A DNA stretch of 64,000 bases from Channa striata (Eukaryota; Chordata; Actinopteri; Anabantiformes; Channidae), in the NCBI GenBank assembly GCA_033026295.1, contig CM065184.1, forward strand, positions 14,821,501 through 14,885,500, given 5' to 3'. Positions 12,573 through 25,202 of this stretch are shown here, in pieces; position 1 is the stretch's first letter; each line of letters begins with the position of its first letter. Under the pieces are notes generated by a model. That model was not told the origin of the DNA, did not search any database, and worked only from the letters and a program-made list of their open reading frames with translations. The position numbers and the translations under genes are program-made.

Positions 12573-12692
12573 TTTGAGGGTCAAGACTGGGTTTGAGGGT
12601 CAGGGTTAGAATTAGGTTTTGGTTAAGGTTAGGGATTGTATTATGTCAATGAGTTTCCTCACAAATATAGACAGACAAATGTGTGTGTGTCT
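12573..12692. mobile_element. MITE-like element with TTAGGG-like core, copy 2 (shortened)
   Basis: It shares TTTGAGGGTCAAGACTGG and GTATTATGTCAATGAGT with the copy at 4937-5168, and ends in AGACAGACAAATGTGTGTG. The left terminal region and part of the middle are missing. Similarity was found by eye. Confidence 0.75.
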
Positions 12693-13408
12693 TCATATAT
12701 ATGTATAAACATACACACACACATACACACAACCCCCTCATCGATTTGAAAAAAAAAAAAAAAAGTGCCACTGGATTTTGAGGTTTGTGACAGTCACATA
12801 CATGTTGGCCATTTACATGCCTATCTACTGGTAATCCAGGGTATTTTACATGAATCCATAAGCCTCATCATACATACCTATATACGTCTTCCAGAGTCAT
12901 ATGTTTCTTGTGTTCTGACAGTGTGGCCAGTCCCTCACAGTGACTTCTGAACCCAGATCGTTCCATCAGAGCCCCAAAAGCCTCGGGGCCCCATCCTGGT
13001 ATGAGGTGGCAGAACATTGGGGAGAGCCCTGGGGAGAACTGTGAAGGGGAACATCTCAGTGTTCTTCAGGCTCATCAACTCAGTGGAAAGCACCTCGGAG
13101 GCGGATCGAAACCAGCCCCCACTGAAAATCACTTGACAGAGCTTTGTGTAGAGGTACCGAGTGACATTAGCTTCACAGTGTTTGATTGTCATATATGTCT
13201 CCTTCTTGTCTTTGGGGGGGGGGGGCATTACTCGACAGACATCCTAAAAATGAACCTGCATAGAGAAGCCAGCATGTCTGTCACGGGTGGAAAATGAAAG
13301 AGCCTCACACGCTGATGTACTGATCAAACCTGACCTCTAGTGCCATTTCAGTAGAAGCACAGGACAGAGGCAGTGAATATAGTGTTCAATTGTGATGATT
13401 AACAGTGA

Positions 13409-13505
13409 TAATTCATCCATCCATTATCTATAACTTCTTATCCTGTGTAGGGTCATTGCGGTAATTTCAGGTTCAACACAGAGAGACAGAAAACCAATCA
13501 CAGTC
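13409..13505 (+). repeat. Retroelement tail-like repeat (CATCCATCCATTATCTATA)
   Basis: The CATCCATCCATTATCTATA start, then CTTATCCTGTGTAGGGTC, then AACACAGAGAGACAGAAAACCA, matches the order of words in a very abundant fish LINE/SINE tail. The central part of that repeat is missing. It is a degraded copy, assigned from memory. Confidence 0.55.
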
Positions 13506-13959
13506 AAATGCAGACACAGTATAATGTATATTATGATGTATTTTCGGTTAAAAAAAGTTAATTTAAAACTGGCCAATATGGATAATGTGTGTACTTTTAG
13601 TAAGTCGTGTTTTGCTGCTCATGCTTTTGAAGACTTCATTTCAAATGTGTCACGAAATCTTATTCCTTCAAAAAATACAAACTGAGCTGCTTCAAGTGTG
13701 AATCTAGCCGAACAGGAAGTCACTGATTTTTAACTTCACATGAAAATATCTCTACACGTCTAACTGAAAAATGCTTCCTGACGACATCACTTGGAGGAAC
13801 CTTCGGTTCAGATTATGTCGTCTTTGTAATCGCGGTCCACCCAGCGCTCCCCCAGATGGCATTATCTTTCAAAACGTCCGTTCTTTTTTGTTTTGTTGCG
13901 TTCTGGCTCACGTGCCAAACATGATTAGGTCTTCTCAGAAGGATCCACTGGCTGAAGAA

Positions 13960-14335
13960 CTAGGAAGTACTTAGGTAAAAGTAGAAACACTTAAGATACA
14001 CAAAAACATCCTGGATTAAAAATATTACTGAAACCAGAAGGATCAAAATATAGCCAAAGTAAAAGTACATGTGATGGACATCGTTACACAATGATTTCAC
14101 ATTGAAATCTACAGTGTTTATGCATCACTGTGGGCTATTTCAATGAATGAACAGCATCTTATTTTAGTATTATATTACCTTTTGTTTTATATATCTTAAA
14201 ATAAATCCTTATTAAAGTTATTGGCTGTATGCTGTGTAGTAAAAACTACAACATGTAGCGCTGAAATGTAGTGAAGTAAAATATTAAGTAGTAGAAATTA
14301 AAATTAAAGAACTAAAAATAGCACTTAAATGTTCC
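13960..14335 (+). repeat. Dispersed teleost repeat (AGTAAAAGTAC type), degraded
   Basis: It begins GAAGTACTTAGGTAAAAGTAG and has CCAAAGTAAAAGTACATG in the middle. Toward the end it reads GAAATGTAGTGAAGTAAAATA, then AAATGTTCCACTA. These are characteristic words of a hAT-like non-autonomous repeat in fishes. The interior is diverged and carries no coding capacity. Confidence 0.5.
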
Positions 14336-16150
14336 ACTATTGGGAGGAAAGCGCATTTGTTTGGGTGTCTCATGTCATTCAGTGACTGTCATCAGAAGTC
14401 TAAACGTTCTGCATACAAAGGCGGGTTTTGAGAAACGGGCCCCTGACCACAGTTGGGGAAAGACCCCCCCCCTTTTCTTTTTGAATCTTTAGTGTCATAT
14501 TTTTAGCTTGAGGTTGCGGTGGATCTTTTTGGAGTCGTTTAGCATCATTTTGTGCTTTTTGTCTCCCTGTGGTCACGTTGTGACTCTTCACCGATGGGGC
14601 CCCAAAGCTACGCCAGCCTGCTTAATGAGAGATTAATGAGAGATTAATGAGCCAAGAGTTGATCTACACAAAATGTATCTGGGATAATTTTTAAAAAAAA
14701 GATTCTTATGCTTTTCTTTGCCAAACATGACAGTAATTCAATAATTAAAAAATAAAAAGAATTCTGGGTTACAGTCCTATTATGAGCTATACATTAACTC
14801 TGTGTATGTTAAATCGTTAGAGGTTGACACACTCACAATAAAACTTTTACACATTTACTTCGTGGTGAGGATAGTGAAAATACTCGTGTAGTCAGTGCAT
14901 ATCTGTACATATTTTCTGTATATTAGTATGTTCTTTTCTGTTCGAGCACATGCTCTAGTGCTTCACCGTGTCTCCAGCAGAGGGTAATATTTGACAGCTG
15001 ATAGAAACCTAACATGTTTGAACTTGTGCATTTTCCATGCTACACTCCAACACTGTTTTCTTTACAATATGATGAAAAGTACAGTCGGTTGGTTTGGAGG
15101 AAAACGTCAAACTGTTATTTCCCTTTGTCTCTCTGCCCTTCTTGAACTATTCCCTCTCCTGCTTCTCCTCGCTGTGTCTCCTCCTCCCTCATTCACCGGT
15201 TCTCGTGCTCGTGTCATTTTTCTCCCCCCTTTGCCTCAGACTACATGTCTCCTGCACTTTATTCTTTCTGTTCCCCTTCCGCAGAGAAACAAGAGCTGTC
15301 AGGACATGCTCAGCAACGTCGAAATTCCCACTCGGGCGCGTCCCAGGGTGTGGCCTTTTTAGGTGTGTGCGAGTCATAATTCATGACTCACATCTGTGTG
15401 TTATTTATCAGCTATGTTCTCTTATGTGTGAGCGGTAACAATCCCGTGAGTGTGAGTACGAACACAGAGGCAGGGACATCATTTACATGCAGGCTCCAAC
15501 CTCACTGACACAGTTTATATTCACAAACAAAACCCTCAAACTCGCATACAGATGTGGATGAGTTTTAAATTCAACATGTGCGTCTTTATGTATGTGTGAT
15601 TGTGTGTATGTGAATGGATGATGATGAAACATTTAACGCATGATATATGCAAACTATTAAAATCCGGCCCTTTTATCTGTGTCTCCTTCTCATCTTGCTT
15701 TCCTCCAACTCCCAGTTCCTCCTTCTCCCTCTTTATCCTTCCTAACATAAATATGGTTCCTGCATAGTAAAAAAAAAAAAGTGTGAAAATGTAACTTCTT
15801 CAAAACACAATCTTCAATCCACACTACAGCAGAAAAAACAGTTAGGTGATTTCCAGAATGTATGAATGTTAATAAGAACAAAATTTACCATATAATGGAA
15901 AACGCTTTGAAAATTGAGCTTTGCCAACAGATTCGAGCCTAAGCAAATATGTTTTTTCACCTCACCTCCATAAACATGCAGAGAGTTCGAGTGCGAACTT
16001 GCCTGAATCTCTATTTCTTCTCACTTAAAACAACTTCTACCAAGCAACAACTTCGTAGCAGTTATTTATGCAGCAAGTGTCTGCACGAGCAGCTTAAAAT
16101 ACTCCAAACTAGATGATTAAAGCACAAGTGAGGGTTGTAATCTAAGATTA

Positions 16151-17555
16151 TTTATTACATCTCTTTTCAATTGTGCAGTCACGAATCATCTGTCCTCACT
16201 GATATTTCGTGTATGGAAATAACGGTCTTGTTTGGGCATGAATTTGTTCTACTCTGGAATTGAGCAGGAGTTGGTTAAACCAGTCAAACAGGACATCAGA
16301 CACAACACCGAAGACGCTAAGGCACATGTTCCGCACACAGTTTGTCAAAAGATTGTAGAACTCAGTCTGATAGTTTCATCAAACCAGCATGTTGTAAGGA
16401 GCACTGATACAACATATGAAGGCTTTTAGAAAGAGAATCGTTTAATCTTTCTGGTGAAAACAGTTTAGTTGTCAGTTTACCTGTAAATTTGCCTTTTTTT
16501 TCATTTTTAAGGCAACAGGATATGGAAAACACGGAATTCAAAAGCCGTTTAAGCCAGAAATTCTAGAGTAACCGTTGGCTTAAAGGGAGAATTAGCAAAC
16601 TTCCAGCTAAATAAGTGAACAAAATGAATGTGCACAAGCTCAATCGATTTTCATATAAATGTGATTCCAGTTTACAGTAATCAGAAGCAACAACTGCAGC
16701 CAAGCCAGAAAATTCGAAACACATTTTCTTTAGTGGCATCATATCAACAATCAAACCATGTCTCTGCACATGGATTATTAGTATTGTTCAAAACAGTAAA
16801 AAAAAGAATTTAACAGCACAGTAAAATCCCACAGTTCTACCCCGTTGGTAATAAGAAAATACACATTTCTGGAGACAAACAGCAGATGATTATTTAAAAA
16901 AAGATGCACAACTTAAACTACTTGTTCGTTTTCAGATGTATGGAGATTACATTCAGCTTTAAAGTCCATTCAGGGTCCAAGCCACAGCAACACAACATCA
17001 AATGCGGGAATGAAAAAGGGAAAATGAACACATGGAACTCAACCTAATGATGATTAATGATTCCTTTTGCATCCTGTGCAAAATTTTAGTTTCTACTTTG
17101 CTGTTCAAGTCTCTAACATAACTCAGGTTAAAAGGTCAGCATGCTGTACGCCTAATGACATCCACTGGGTTAAGGGCACTTTGGTGATCTTGCATAACAG
17201 TTACGGTTGAAACAGTACAGATAAAATGTGGAATATGTTTGACTAAAATACAGAATGTGAAAAAACACCATAAAAAACCATTTATGATGCCGGCTTAATC
17301 TAAAATATAGGTATGTGCATTACATCAGATACAACATCCAATCGCAGTTCACTTCCAGCAAGAAACACCCCTTGTTTCACGGGTGGATGGTGGAGGAGGG
17401 GCTCTCCACTGAGGGACCAAAATTGAACTGAACTGAGCCAGTGAAGATCTTTGGTGAAATGGTACAGTGTAAAAATGTCCATTGGCCAGCAGAGATCCGG
17501 CCTCAGAGGGACAAGTGGAAATGTCTGCAAGTGGCTGGTTGCGCAGGTTTTGTCT
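16151..17555 (-). other. perp: Probable perp 3' UTR with poly(A) signal
   Basis: The minus strand downstream of the perp stop has no other coding frame of note. It carries ATTAAA (plus TTTAAT at 16441) and then a canonical AATAAA (plus TTTATT at 16151-16156). Using the AATAAA would give a 3' UTR of about 1.4 kb, similar in scale to the mammalian gene. The real cleavage site cannot be read from sequence alone. Confidence 0.5.
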
Positions 17556-20500
17556 TTAACCAGAGCTATAGATGTATTTGGTCTTGGCCAGCCCGCTCAA
17601 CTCGTCCTCATACCTTGGCAGGCAGCAGAAGAGGATCGAGCAGCCGATGCAGAGGATGGTGGCGCCCCAGCCGAAGCCGTAGGCCCAGGTGTAGTAGTAG
17701 TGGCCCTCGAAAATCTGCTCGTTGAACTTGACGGGGTAGATGATCAGAGCGATGAACTGGAGAATCACTGCCGGGGAGACACATATGAAGAAGATATGAA
17801 GAAGTGTGTAAATGTGTTGAAAAAAGTGCAGTGCAGCAGCCATCTGCATGCAAAACTATTTAAAACCTTAGGTTCAAGTCCGTATCTCTCCATAGATGAA
17901 TATTAATGATGACACTCACATGTAGTTAAAGCTAAAGTTAAAGGCATTAAAGAAGAAAGCAGCCTAGTTATTAATTATTCAGGGTTTTACACTCATAAAC
18001 TAGACTTATTTATACCGTTAGGGAAAAAAACATTTTCACTTTGAGGGAATATTTAATGGTCAGAATTACAAGTGGGCAGCAATGAAATTAAAATCTGACT
18101 TTTCTTCTTGATCAACAACAAAAATCCATGTTTTATTACAGAGATAATAGATATAATTTCATGGATGATGATATAAACTTTTACAACTCAAAGTAAAGAG
18201 AGATAAAAGATGATAAGAGGATACTTAATTACTTGGAACTGAAATTCGACGATAACTAAACTGACTAACTAAAGTCAGTCAGCACTAACATCTGGGTGTG
18301 CGAAACACTTTCACGACGGCGTGTCACACTTACGTCAACACAACAACAGCAACAACAGCATGAGGTAAGTTTGTCACATCTGGCATCTGTCAGGATTACT
18401 GAGGAAAGGTGAAGCACTAATTTGTCCTATGATGCGCTTTTTGTGTCATAAATGCATTTTAGCCCTTTACACCCTCGGGTAAAGGTGAGGCAGCAATATA
18501 ATAGGTGTGAGAGTAACACCCTGATCATTTCTTAATTTTTCTCAAGAAATTTGTCATCAATTGGTCACGAACATTTCACATGAAAAATGACAGACAGTAG
18601 TGGTGAGTTAAACGTTTAGCTCAGAGATAAAATCATTTTTTTTCAGTTAACAGCTGGACAAAGTCAACACAGGTTAGACTGTATGTGACACGCCGTCAGA
18701 ATGTGGGAAATACGCTAAAGATATTTAAGGGAAAACTCGACATTAAGTCAGTGGTAAAGCTCCTTCTTTAACACAGACGGAGCATTTTCTTGCTCCGTCT
18801 GTGTTAAAGCATGGACACCACTAAAGAGCTGTAATAGTAATTAAGAGTTTCCAGTTATTCATTAATTTCCTTTCCATGCTTCCTTAGTTCTTTAAACAAA
18901 CATAAGTAAACCATCAAGTAGAATCACCAAACAGAAAGACGCTCACAGAATATCTTTGCCTTTTGGACTGTAACTGGAACGTTATGTGGATCTGTGACAA
19001 CGTAAGACCAACATTTTCCACAGTTTTCTTACAATCTAGCGGAAAATCAATGAATGTATTAAGAAAATAACTGATCGAAAAGGAAATCCATTGTCACTTG
19101 CAGCACAACAGCACTGCACAAAGTGTGGTACATTGATCTTGGATGATGGGAATTCATTTTCGCTGTGCTGCTGAGATGGAAACACAACAGAGGGAAACTG
19201 CAGGTGCAATATTATTTTGTACTTTTCTCGTTGTTTTTCCTCAAGATTCTGACATGAGCCTCTTTTTGCCACCCGTGGGAGGCGAGTGTGGGATTTCTCT
19301 GCAGATACAGCAAGTGCAAACTACGCAGAAATCCCCGCGGCGCACAGAACACTTAACACCTGAGTACCTGTGAATCATTGCTGGCTGTTTCACCTGGCAG
19401 TGAAAAGCCGTCTGACTGTGTGTTTGTGCGTCTGCGTCTGGCTCGGCACCAGGTTCTCAGACTCTCCGTGAGGTGAGTCAGTCCCATATACGAAATAAAC
19501 CAGCTGTTGCCATGGCAGCGTCACACCAACACCCCACCCTTCACTTCTCCCGTAGAAAACATGCAACTCATTTTGTGCTTTCTCTGCTCCTTTGTACGTC
19601 GGCCCCTTCTAAGGAAAGACAGGGGAAATTTGATTCTTCTTCTCTGCTCTTCCACACAACGTTAACCTTCTACTGTGTGTTCGACCTTTAGACCTCACGC
19701 TCTCGGTTCTTTGAAACCCATCTCAGAAACACACACTAACTCCGACAGATAAACCTCCTGTGACTATTTTCCAAACTGAATGTCTGGACAGATTTACAGT
19801 TTTGTTTCCTTCCTATAAATCACTACTTTGCCTGTTTTACACAGAAATTAATTTCATATGATTCCTTTTGGCAAATGAAAAAAAACCTACTTTCTAAATT
19901 GTTTATTCTAACATGTCAAAAAATTATCATGTTCTTGGAAAAGGTAGTACAGATTCTCAGGTATCACTCTTTCATCTAAACCATAATTACTAATGACGGT
20001 ATACTGGCCGCAAATGGTTTTGGTTTTGCGTGCCAACATTTAAATAACTCTTCCTCTTAGATTTTTAATGCTACCACAACAAAACTTAGGTAAAGAGACT
20101 CTTTATTTCATCAGTCATGACAATTTAGATTTAAATAACTCCAGAGCAATGCATCTGTCCAAAGACAATGTCCAGACAACTCGGTAATACCCACAAATGT
20201 CAATTTGATAAACGGTAGTTTAATTAAATTGGATCAAGTGCGAAAATATTTTTTGTGGTTAAGCTGACTCCTTAATCAAAATGGCTTTAGCCTGAGGCGG
20301 AAACTGCTGTGAGTGTGGAACATCAGGCATTTACATTTTGACATTCAGTTGTTCTAAGAACAACTGAAAGGTGCGTGTGTGTCTTACCAACAAGAATCAA
20401 CATTCCTCCGATGACGGGCAGCAGAGTAACGATGAGCGAGCAGCACAGAGCCGCACAGGAGATGATGAAGGCCAAGATGAGGATGAGCAGACCGATGATC

Positions 20501-23500
20501 ATCAGAGCAGCCACTGCCTGGGCCCAAGCTGGATTCAAAAACAAAAACGTCGTTACATGGACCGTGTTGATTTTGTCTTTAGAAGCTGAAAGGTTCCTAT
20601 GACGAACTTTGAACTCATCGCAACAAACGAGATAAATATGATTCAAAATGCGTCAATTAAGTGCTTTAAAGGGCAGACAAGCCAAGTTATGGGGCTTTAA
20701 AATAGAAACTAAATAGAACTAAGTATCAGGCATTCATAAAGCAAACTGTAATTTTATTTATTATTATCGATGTCTGATTTAAATCATGTTGGAGTAATTT
20801 CTTTGTTGTTACTCGTTAGTGTGTGTGCTGTGTGTGGTGTTTGTCACTGTCACGCTCACAGTTCAGAAGGTTAATGAGCTTTAACCTTTGTCAGGGACGC
20901 AGAACATTGGGAGTTGTCTGGTTTCTCTCACATACCTGCCACACCCTCACTAACACTTTTGCTCTGTTTGTCACACCGACGATCCACAGCCACAGCCTCT
21001 GTAATTAGGAGGAACTTGCAGCGCTCGTACAGTCTGAGCAAGACAACTCCCCACATTCATGGGAGGAAAAAAACACGGAGTACGTGATCCACTGTGTGCA
21101 CACGCCCTTATATGACGAAGACCTTTAAACGTGGATGATAATATTAAAATGAGCCATGGCCACAAGGAAGTATGCGGGTCTAATTTCATCACTCAAACGC
21201 TAATACGATCGACTTGTGTGTGTGTTAAAGCAAGCGCTGTGGATTTTCAACACACCCAGTTCCCTGTTACCGTATCAGCCAACACCCTGAATTATTCACA
21301 TGTGTTTGTGTGCTCATGGCCTGTCATAGCTGCTTCAACCTGAGGCCTTTGTCCTTATCAACCACACACAAACACACATCAGACCAGTCGGACTGGTTGA
21401 CGTTTCTCCTAAACGGCTTTTTCGAGCAGACTAAAACAAAAATGGCTGGCGGTGCAATCAAAGGAGCTTTTAGGAGAATTTGAGGCATTCGCCCATTTTC
21501 TTCAAAGTGTCAGTAAAGTGTAGGAGTGGTCCGGGCCTGAAGGGACAGACTGCATGTCCTCAGAGGGAGAAACGTGACTGACTTTGTCGAGCATTTGTAA
21601 TGATATACTTCCTCTTCCACCTGCCAGTGTAACATGAGCTACAGTAGCTGGACTGTGCCGAAGTCCTCATTGCTTGCCGTCCCTTTTACCTCCTCACATA
21701 TCATTTATGGACAGATTTACTTTCTGCAGCCGGAACTGTTCCCGCTTTATTTCTGTCCCACACCACTCACACAGAGATCATCTCGTATTTTCTCGTATTT
21801 CGTCGTTTCCTCTAACACTGACTTCGTGAGGTTTGTTGAGTTTTAGTTTGCGTTCCGTTAAGACAGTTGGCCAAACTCTACTTCAGATTGTGTGGTCACG
21901 CTTTCGGTTTTAAGCCGACGGCTCTTCATGTATCCTGTGCGTTCCTGATCACTCTTCCTTGATGCCATCCAGCTGTTCCAAATCGGCTCCTCTTGGCTGC
22001 GGCTGTAGATTTCACAAATGCAAACCCACGCTGACTCTCCCACAAACATCCCACAAAGCCGTGCCTACGACAAACGTGCTTGTTCTACAACTGAGACTGT
22101 TTCTCACAAACATTCAGTCAAACATATTATTCACCAAAGCGTTTGGAACAAGGCTTTCAAAGATTCAGCGGGGATCAACTCGACACTCTGCACTTTCCTT
22201 GGAGACATTTTAACCTGACCGGCCTTCACTTATTTGAGCCAGTGTTTGGCTCCGATGTCAAGACAGTCTTTGTTTGTGGTGCTTAAATGAAAACCTGTCA
22301 CATGGCTGTAATTCAGCGATGGACTTGGTTGTGAGTGACGAGTTTGTTCATTCATGTATGAGAGGCTGATACCTGTAAAACCTCCTCTGATGGTGTGTTT
22401 TTCACGGTTGAAACGCGGAAACATAGACAAAAGATTGTGCAGCTGTTTTCACAGGTTCATTTCAGTCACTTTGAAGCAAAAAATACCAACAATTCTGTGT
22501 CAAACTTGACCGTAAAATAATAGTTTGGGACGTAAAACAAAGAATCTCCAAACTCTGACATTTCCTGGACAAAATAACAGGTAAGCTAAAATATGTAAGT
22601 ATATTCATGGAAATGTCAAATAAAATCAAGCTGTTTTGCTGCACAGCTGTGAAACCGATTTAACATATATTGCAGCAATAACCTCACATTTTAATTTTCA
22701 TTTTCACATTCTCATGATTCGTAACACCATGTTACTTCGTGAAATTACTCATAATAAACAAATAACTATCTACTTTCCACGTATTTTGCTAACGACACAC
22801 TCATGCTAAAACGTTAAACAAGTTTACTCCGGTTGTTCACAGGAAGCTGCACTTCCTGGATGGAGCTGCAAAAGGAGCAGCTTAAAGACCGGGACAGGAA
22901 ATCTGTTTGATCTACGCTACTTCCTACATCATCCTTAGTTTCCTCAGCTGTTATTCCAGCAACGGTTTTCCACAAGAATCTAGGCCAAAGCACTCCGAGG
23001 AACCTCGAGACAAGAATGCATTCAGACCAAGACAAGGCTGTTGATCTTCCGGCAGCGGAGGTGGTCCAGAGTTTAACTGCTTCACTCCTGCTGAGACTGA
23101 AGCAGAACCGGCCACGACAGTAAAAGCGCACGGCTCGGACAGAAAAACTGAAATTACGTTTTAAACAACTTCAAACAAGACCTGGAAACGCCTCAGGCAT
23201 ATGTAAATACGAACCAGCACGAGAGAACACATGCAAATGATGTAACAAACATGGCAACACAACTGGTTATGTAAGGTCACATAACATTAAAGAGGATTTA
23301 CCTCAATCATATGTTCCTATACAGACGCTCCTCACAACAAAGGGACATTTAAGCAGCAAGTCCTCACACTTCACAACACATAACCAACTTTTACCAACTT
23401 TTAACTGCCGAATTATAGCCGCCCTCCTCTGCATCCTTTTTCATCATTGTGATCCATGCAACAAAGCTGGTCAGCGGTTAATAAAGCCTTTCTCCAAACA

Positions 23501-24825
23501 GCCCCACGGTCAGGATTCAGGCTCAGAAATAAGTGCAGGTCTCCGGGAACATTTCTACAGGCGACCATATGGTGACTGGCGCCAATAACTAAGCCGGGGA
23601 ACGGCCATAAAGTCTGATAAGGGCAACAATGCTGCTCTGTTGGTGGCTGTGGGTGTGGAGCACCTCAAATACACCTGAGAGGGAGACGCAGAGTAAGGAG
23701 AACACAAGCGTGCTTTGTTTGACAGGTGCCAGAGTCTCCGTGGTTCGTCCACAATAAGGAAAAAAACTCTATCATAGTCTATAATCATCCATATGCGTCC
23801 ACGTTAACATGTGTGACTGACAGGCGGCTCATCTGCACAGCATTGGAAATATTACTAATCTTTGGACACTTTTACAAGACTTTGACGTCTTTACAAGTTT
23901 CCACAGAGATGGTAAAAGTAGAACATAGTTCAATTGTGGACGTCAACAAAGTAAAGCGATGGTGGCGTTTATGTTCTGCTTATCTTTATGCAGAATGAAA
24001 ATAATTTAAAGGAAAAAACAGTGACGGGGAAGGACCTGTGACTTTCTGTTTTATACGATTTATTCCTAAGAGTGTGACTGAATCAGTCTGAGCTGCTCCG
24101 TGCGTATTAACGTCACATTAAATGTGGTGCCATAGAAGTCTCAGATGATTTCTCTTGAATCAATAAATTTCCTATAGATAATTTGTCTTTCTTCCCCCAC
24201 ACGCGAACCCGTTCCTACACTATTTCTCTGAAGAGAAATTCAAATATGAGCTGCAAAGATCACATGGAGAATAATAATTCGGCCTCTCCTGCTTGAACTT
24301 GCTTCTGAGTTTTCCATGAAGTTTTCTTCAGCTGTTCCTGTCTCACTCCACCCCCCCACTTACATGGAAGCCTCCTCTTTCCCACCACATTGTTTCCATG
24401 CGGGACATGATAAGGTCTGTGAGGAGCAAAGTCCGCCTCAGGCCTCCCTGCCCCCCAGGACTTTTGGGTTCTTCGCAGAGGTCGACTCCTCCAAGTTCCG
24501 CTGTTGAATTTCACACCTTCACTGACTCACCTCCTGTTTCTTTCTGTTTCCGTGCCCTTCACTCTGGTCTTTCTGTTTTTAATAACCCCCCTCCCCCGTT
24601 ATGTTTATGCCCATACTCACTGTTCTCCATAAGCGACTTGCACTCCCAGTTGTCATTCCGGCCTCGGCACTGCTCCCACATACTGGCGTAGTGGGTGTTG
24701 GCGTTTTCGTCCTCGACCCATCCCGAGGTGGCGGCGATGGCGACGATGTCGAAAATAATGGCGAAGAGCAGCAACAGGGGAACGATCCATCTGCACCGGG
24801 GGTAGGCGATCCCGCAGCGGAACAT
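17556..24825 (-). CDS. perp: PERP, p53 apoptosis effector related to PMP22 (complete CDS, 3 exons)
   Basis: PERP is a four-pass plasma-membrane protein of the PMP22/claudin superfamily. It is needed for desmosome integrity in epithelia and is a p53/p63 target that promotes apoptosis. Exons are 24825-24621, 20528-20388 and 17767-17556, with GT-AG junctions and phase-1 introns, encoding 185 residues (human is about 193). The ATG has G at -3; upstream the frame is open but has no ATG. Membrane segments are near residues 12-33, 73-98, 100-126 and 144-165. The first extracellular loop has the family-style MWEQC and a second cysteine (WECKSLM). Diagnostic strings are the N-terminal CRWIVPLLLL, the LIIYPVKF motif after TM3, WAYGFGWGAT, and the tail CCLPRYEDEL ending YIYSSG. 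Spacing and exon boundaries match mammalian PERP, so this is an orthologue rather than another claudin-like gene. Confidence 0.97.
18314..18699. repeat. Pair of inverted repeats in perp intron 2
   Basis: GACGGCGTGTCACA at about 18315 recurs in reverse complement (TGTGACACGCCGTC) at about 18685. Flanking bases are also partly similar in inverted orientation over roughly 40 bp. The two arms enclose about 360 bp without coding potential, so a decayed non-autonomous DNA transposon is possible. Confidence 0.5.
18766..18809. repeat. Perfect 19-bp-arm hairpin in perp intron 2
   Basis: CTTTAACACAGACGGAGCA (18766-18784) is followed by a six-base loop TTTTCT and then its exact reverse complement (18791-18809). 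Beyond an internal loop, AGTGGT upstream pairs with ACCACT downstream (18817-18822). I do not recognise either arm as a known microRNA. Confidence 0.9.
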
Positions 24826-25157
24826 GACCGACGATCGGAGCGTGTGGAGCGGAGACGAGAGCGGGAGAGGAGCGCGCCGTGGTCCGTCCGGTGAAATGGT
24901 CTCCTGTGCGTCTTTACGCAGAGAGTCACTCAGGGTACAGTGCCCCACCCGAAACCTGTTTTTGGGACCTGAGGGGCTGGGCTTAGTGAAGGCTGAGTCA
25001 GGTCAGGCCCGGCCCCGTTCCTGTGTCACAGTACAGCCCAGACCGACCCAGTCCCGTCCTGCCGGAGCGCGTCTTCAGCGCGATCCGCGACCCCTGGAAT
25101 CGGGATTCGGCGGATCGTTTTTTAAGTTGGGGGCTACAACAGGTAGCAGTTTGAGCT

Positions 25158-25159
<2 letters not shown>
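24826..25159 (-). promoter_or_regulatory. perp: perp 5' UTR and GC-rich promoter
   Basis: The 330 bp upstream of the perp ATG are GC- and CpG-rich compared with the surrounding introns, with no intervening ATG in frame. They end at a long GT tract. I looked for a p53 full site (RRRCWWGYYY pairs) by eye and found none convincing in this stretch. Confidence 0.55.

Positions 25160-25200
<41 letters not shown>
25160..25200. repeat. (GT)n microsatellite, 41 bp
   Basis: Uninterrupted GT dinucleotides marking the upstream edge of the perp promoter. Confidence 0.97.

Positions 25201-25202
<2 letters not shown>

Larger units (their letters stand above)
8790..16140. other. tnfaip3-perp intergenic spacer
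   Basis: About 7.3 kb between the tnfaip3 promoter and the 3' end of perp. The reading frames are short, lack splice-consistent neighbours and resemble no family I know. The region is AT rich and scattered with repeat fragments, which are listed separately. Enhancers of the NF-kB-responsive gene could lie here, but I see no specific site I would defend. Confidence 0.7.

Noticed and set aside
22814..23131. 105-residue minus-strand frame in perp intron 1
   Set aside because: No recognisable domain and no splice-compatible neighbours. perp exons 1 and 2 join cleanly across it.
24395..24425. p53 response element in perp intron 1
   Set aside because: GGGACATGAT has only a partial half-site and no second half-site nearby.
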